Shown: positions 6,594 to 7,745 of the stretch, piece by piece | How positions within the stretch are numbered: the stretch's first letter is position 1 | Layout of the letters: every line of letters begins with the position of its first letter | DNA from: Thermodesulfobacteriota bacterium | GTDB lineage: Bacteria > Desulfobacterota > Desulfomonilia > Desulfomonilales > Desulfomonilaceae | Length of the DNA: 7,745 nucleotides | Reading direction: 5' to 3' | NCBI GenBank assembly: GCA_030837305.1 | Contig: JAUPKT010000467.1 | Span: 1-7,745 of the forward strand | Program-made: the position numbers and the translations under genes | The notes under the pieces: generated by a model | What the model was told of the DNA's origin: nothing | Database searches by the model: none | The model's input: the letters and a program-made list of their open reading frames with translations, nothing else

Positions 6594-6938
6594 ATGGCTG
6601 AACTGATTTATTTAAGAGACGTAGTAACTTTACGATTTGCAGACGAGAAATGCATTGGATGCGGCGTGTGTCTCACAGTATGCCCTCGGGGTGTGTTCCA
6701 TGAAGATGGAGAGAAAGTCAGGGTAGGAAACCGAGATCACTGCATTGAATGCGGTGCTTGTGCCTTGAATTGCCCTTCTGACGCCGTTGAAGTTAAGAAA
6801 GGGGTTGGCTGTGCCGCTGCCGTAATTAACAGCATGCTTGGTAGATCCGGACCCGACTGTTGCTGCCTGGACGAGTCAGATCAATGCGATGGAGGCGGGA
6901 ATACTACCGGACGTAAGAGTCGGTCAAGCTGTTGCTAA
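6594..6938 (+). CDS. hgcB: HgcB, 2x[4Fe-4S] ferredoxin of mercury methylation
   Basis: A 114-residue ferredoxin, the partner of HgcA, which is thought to return the corrinoid to Co(I) and perhaps to pass Hg(II) to HgcA. Two full cluster motifs are visible: Cys20, 23, 26, 30 followed by Pro, and Cys50, 53, 56, 60 followed by Pro. The HgcB-specific cysteine is at residue 73 in GVGCAAAVI, the same number as in Desulfovibrio desulfuricans ND132, and the protein ends in Cys113-Cys114, the conserved terminal pair. It is longer than the roughly 95-residue ND132 form because of an added Gly/Ser/Asp-rich stretch between Cys89-91 and the end. A GAAGG at 6584-6588 lies 5 nt before the ATG. The 12-nt gap after hgcA indicates co-transcription. 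The combination of Cys73, the CC end and the HgcA neighbour rules out an ordinary ferredoxin. Confidence 0.96.
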   Translation: MAELIYLRDVVTLRFADEKCIGCGVCLTVCPRGVFHEDGEKVRVGNRDHCIECGACALNCPSDAVEVKKGVGCAAAVINSMLGRSGPDCCCLDESDQCDGGGNTTGRKSRSSCC

Positions 6939-6993
6939 TCCGGATAGATTAGACCAATACAGGCATGCTCATGAGTCTTGCCTCGGAGTGGCA

Positions 6994-7745
6994 ATGGGTG
7001 CTTTAAATGGGATTCGTGTATTAGATTTGAGCCGCCTTCTTCCTGGGCCATTCTGCAGTACGATCCTAGCAGACCACGGAGCGTCTGTGATTGTTGTTGA
7101 AGCTCCCCGTTTCAGAGAGCGTTCTGTTATCGGCAGCGTGCCCATGGTGCGAAGAAATAAGCGACATCTTGCCCTGAATTTGCGGGAAGAAGCAGGTCGT
7201 GAGATCTTTATGTCATTGGCAGCCAACTCCGACGTCGTGTTGGAGGCGTTTCGGCCCGGGGTGGTCTGCGACCTAGGCGTCGACTACGGCGCTGTCCAAC
7301 AAATCAATCCAAAAATCATATATTGCTCTTTGTCGGGCTATGGGCAGACTGGGCCTTTGTCAGGAAAGGCCGTTCATGACTTGAACTGTGTTGCATATGC
7401 GGGGATCCTGGACCTTTTCCGAGAGTCGAGCGGCACCCCGGTTAAACCCGGTGTTCCTTTGGCAGGGCTGACCGGCAGCTTGTATGCAGCCATAGGCATT
7501 CTCCTCGCGTTGGTTTCCCGCCAAGCAACAGGCAAGGGCCAATTCATCGATACATCCATGTGCGATGGTCTGGTGTCTTTTCTGGCTTTGCCTTTGTCAG
7601 CCTTGGGGAACGGCTCGCTGTTAACCGATGGAAAAGGTTCGGTTCATCGTCCTCCCGTTCCTTACTATAGGGCATATCGTACAATGGATAATCGTTATAT
7701 AACAGTGGGGGCTCTGGAGGGACACCTTTGGGAACACTTTTGCCA
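6994..7745 (+). CDS. Class III CoA-transferase, CaiB/BaiF family, 5' part only
   Basis: Open from ATG 6994 for 250 codons to the window edge, out of roughly 380-400 usual for the family. GGAG at 6985-6988 lies 5 nt before the start. The N-terminal LDLSRLLPGPFCSTILADHGA (residues 10-30), RNKRHLALNL (54-63), EAFRPGV (84-90) and IYCSLSGYGQTGP (109-121) are the classic succession of this fold. These enzymes move CoA between carboxylic acids or, in the racemase branch, invert alpha-methylacyl-CoA. The catalytic aspartate of the transferases corresponds to Asp129 in AVHDLN, and His128 matches His126 of the Mycobacterium racemase MCR. Where the racemases carry their second catalytic Asp, this protein has Gly158, arguing against racemase activity. 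The substrate cannot be named. It begins 55 nt after hgcB in the same direction with no terminator visible between them. Confidence 0.88.
   Translation, partial: MGALNGIRVLDLSRLLPGPFCSTILADHGASVIVVEAPRFRERSVIGSVPMVRRNKRHLALNLREEAGREIFMSLAANSDVVLEAFRPGVVCDLGVDYGAVQQINPKIIYCSLSGYGQTGPLSGKAVHDLNCVAYAGILDLFRESSGTPVKPGVPLAGLTGSLYAAIGILLALVSRQATGKGQFIDTSMCDGLVSFLALPLSALGNGSLLTDGKGSVHRPPVPYYRAYRTMDNRYITVGALEGHLWEHFC

Noticed and set aside
6961..6993. Possible terminator between hgcB and the CoA-transferase gene (GGCA ... TGCC around CTCATGAG)
   Set aside because: The outer stem is only 4 bp, and it is followed by TCGGAG rather than a T-tract.

Overview
The window reads as a piece of a bacterial chromosome, most likely from an anaerobic sulfate-reducing or syntrophic deltaproteobacterium (Desulfobacterota, something like Desulfomonile or Syntrophobacter). 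The lineage is inferred from gene content and roughly balanced base composition, not from any marker gene. The key evidence is an unmistakable hgcA-hgcB pair, the genes required for microbial mercury methylation, which are found mainly in anaerobes of this kind.

Left part, minus strand (1-1540): the 5' part of rsmE (16S rRNA m3U1498 methyltransferase) runs off the left edge. Upstream of it in the same direction lies a complete class I/II PLP aminotransferase of the aspartate aminotransferase type. The two are separated by 56 nt and probably co-transcribed.

Divergent control region (1541-1762): this holds a good sigma70-type promoter facing right (TTGATT, 17 nt, TAAGAT), a near-perfect 16-bp palindrome centred on TGACCGGTCA, further ACCGG half-sites and a 10-bp direct repeat. 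It probably serves both directions.

Middle (1763-3052): a secreted, membrane-anchored protein of unknown function with a signal peptide, a large beta-rich periplasmic region, one C-terminal membrane segment and a charged cytoplasmic helical tail. A weak intrinsic terminator overlaps its stop codon.

Right part, plus strand (3263-7745): six closely packed genes in one direction. The first three are pyruvoyl-dependent arginine decarboxylase (pdaD), spermidine synthase (speE) and agmatinase (speB). Together they encode arginine to agmatine to putrescine to spermidine; the source of decarboxylated SAM (speD) is not in the window. They are followed after 44 nt by hgcA (membrane corrinoid protein with the N-V-W-C-A-A-G-K cap-helix motif) and after 12 nt by hgcB (2x[4Fe-4S] ferredoxin with the extra Cys73 and terminal Cys-Cys). 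Next comes the start of a class III CoA-transferase (CaiB/BaiF family) that is cut by the right edge. The spacing suggests that hgcAB may be read through from the polyamine genes. No strong promoter was found within this run. The main interest is this unusual setting for hgcAB, whose physiological role other than mercury methylation is not known.
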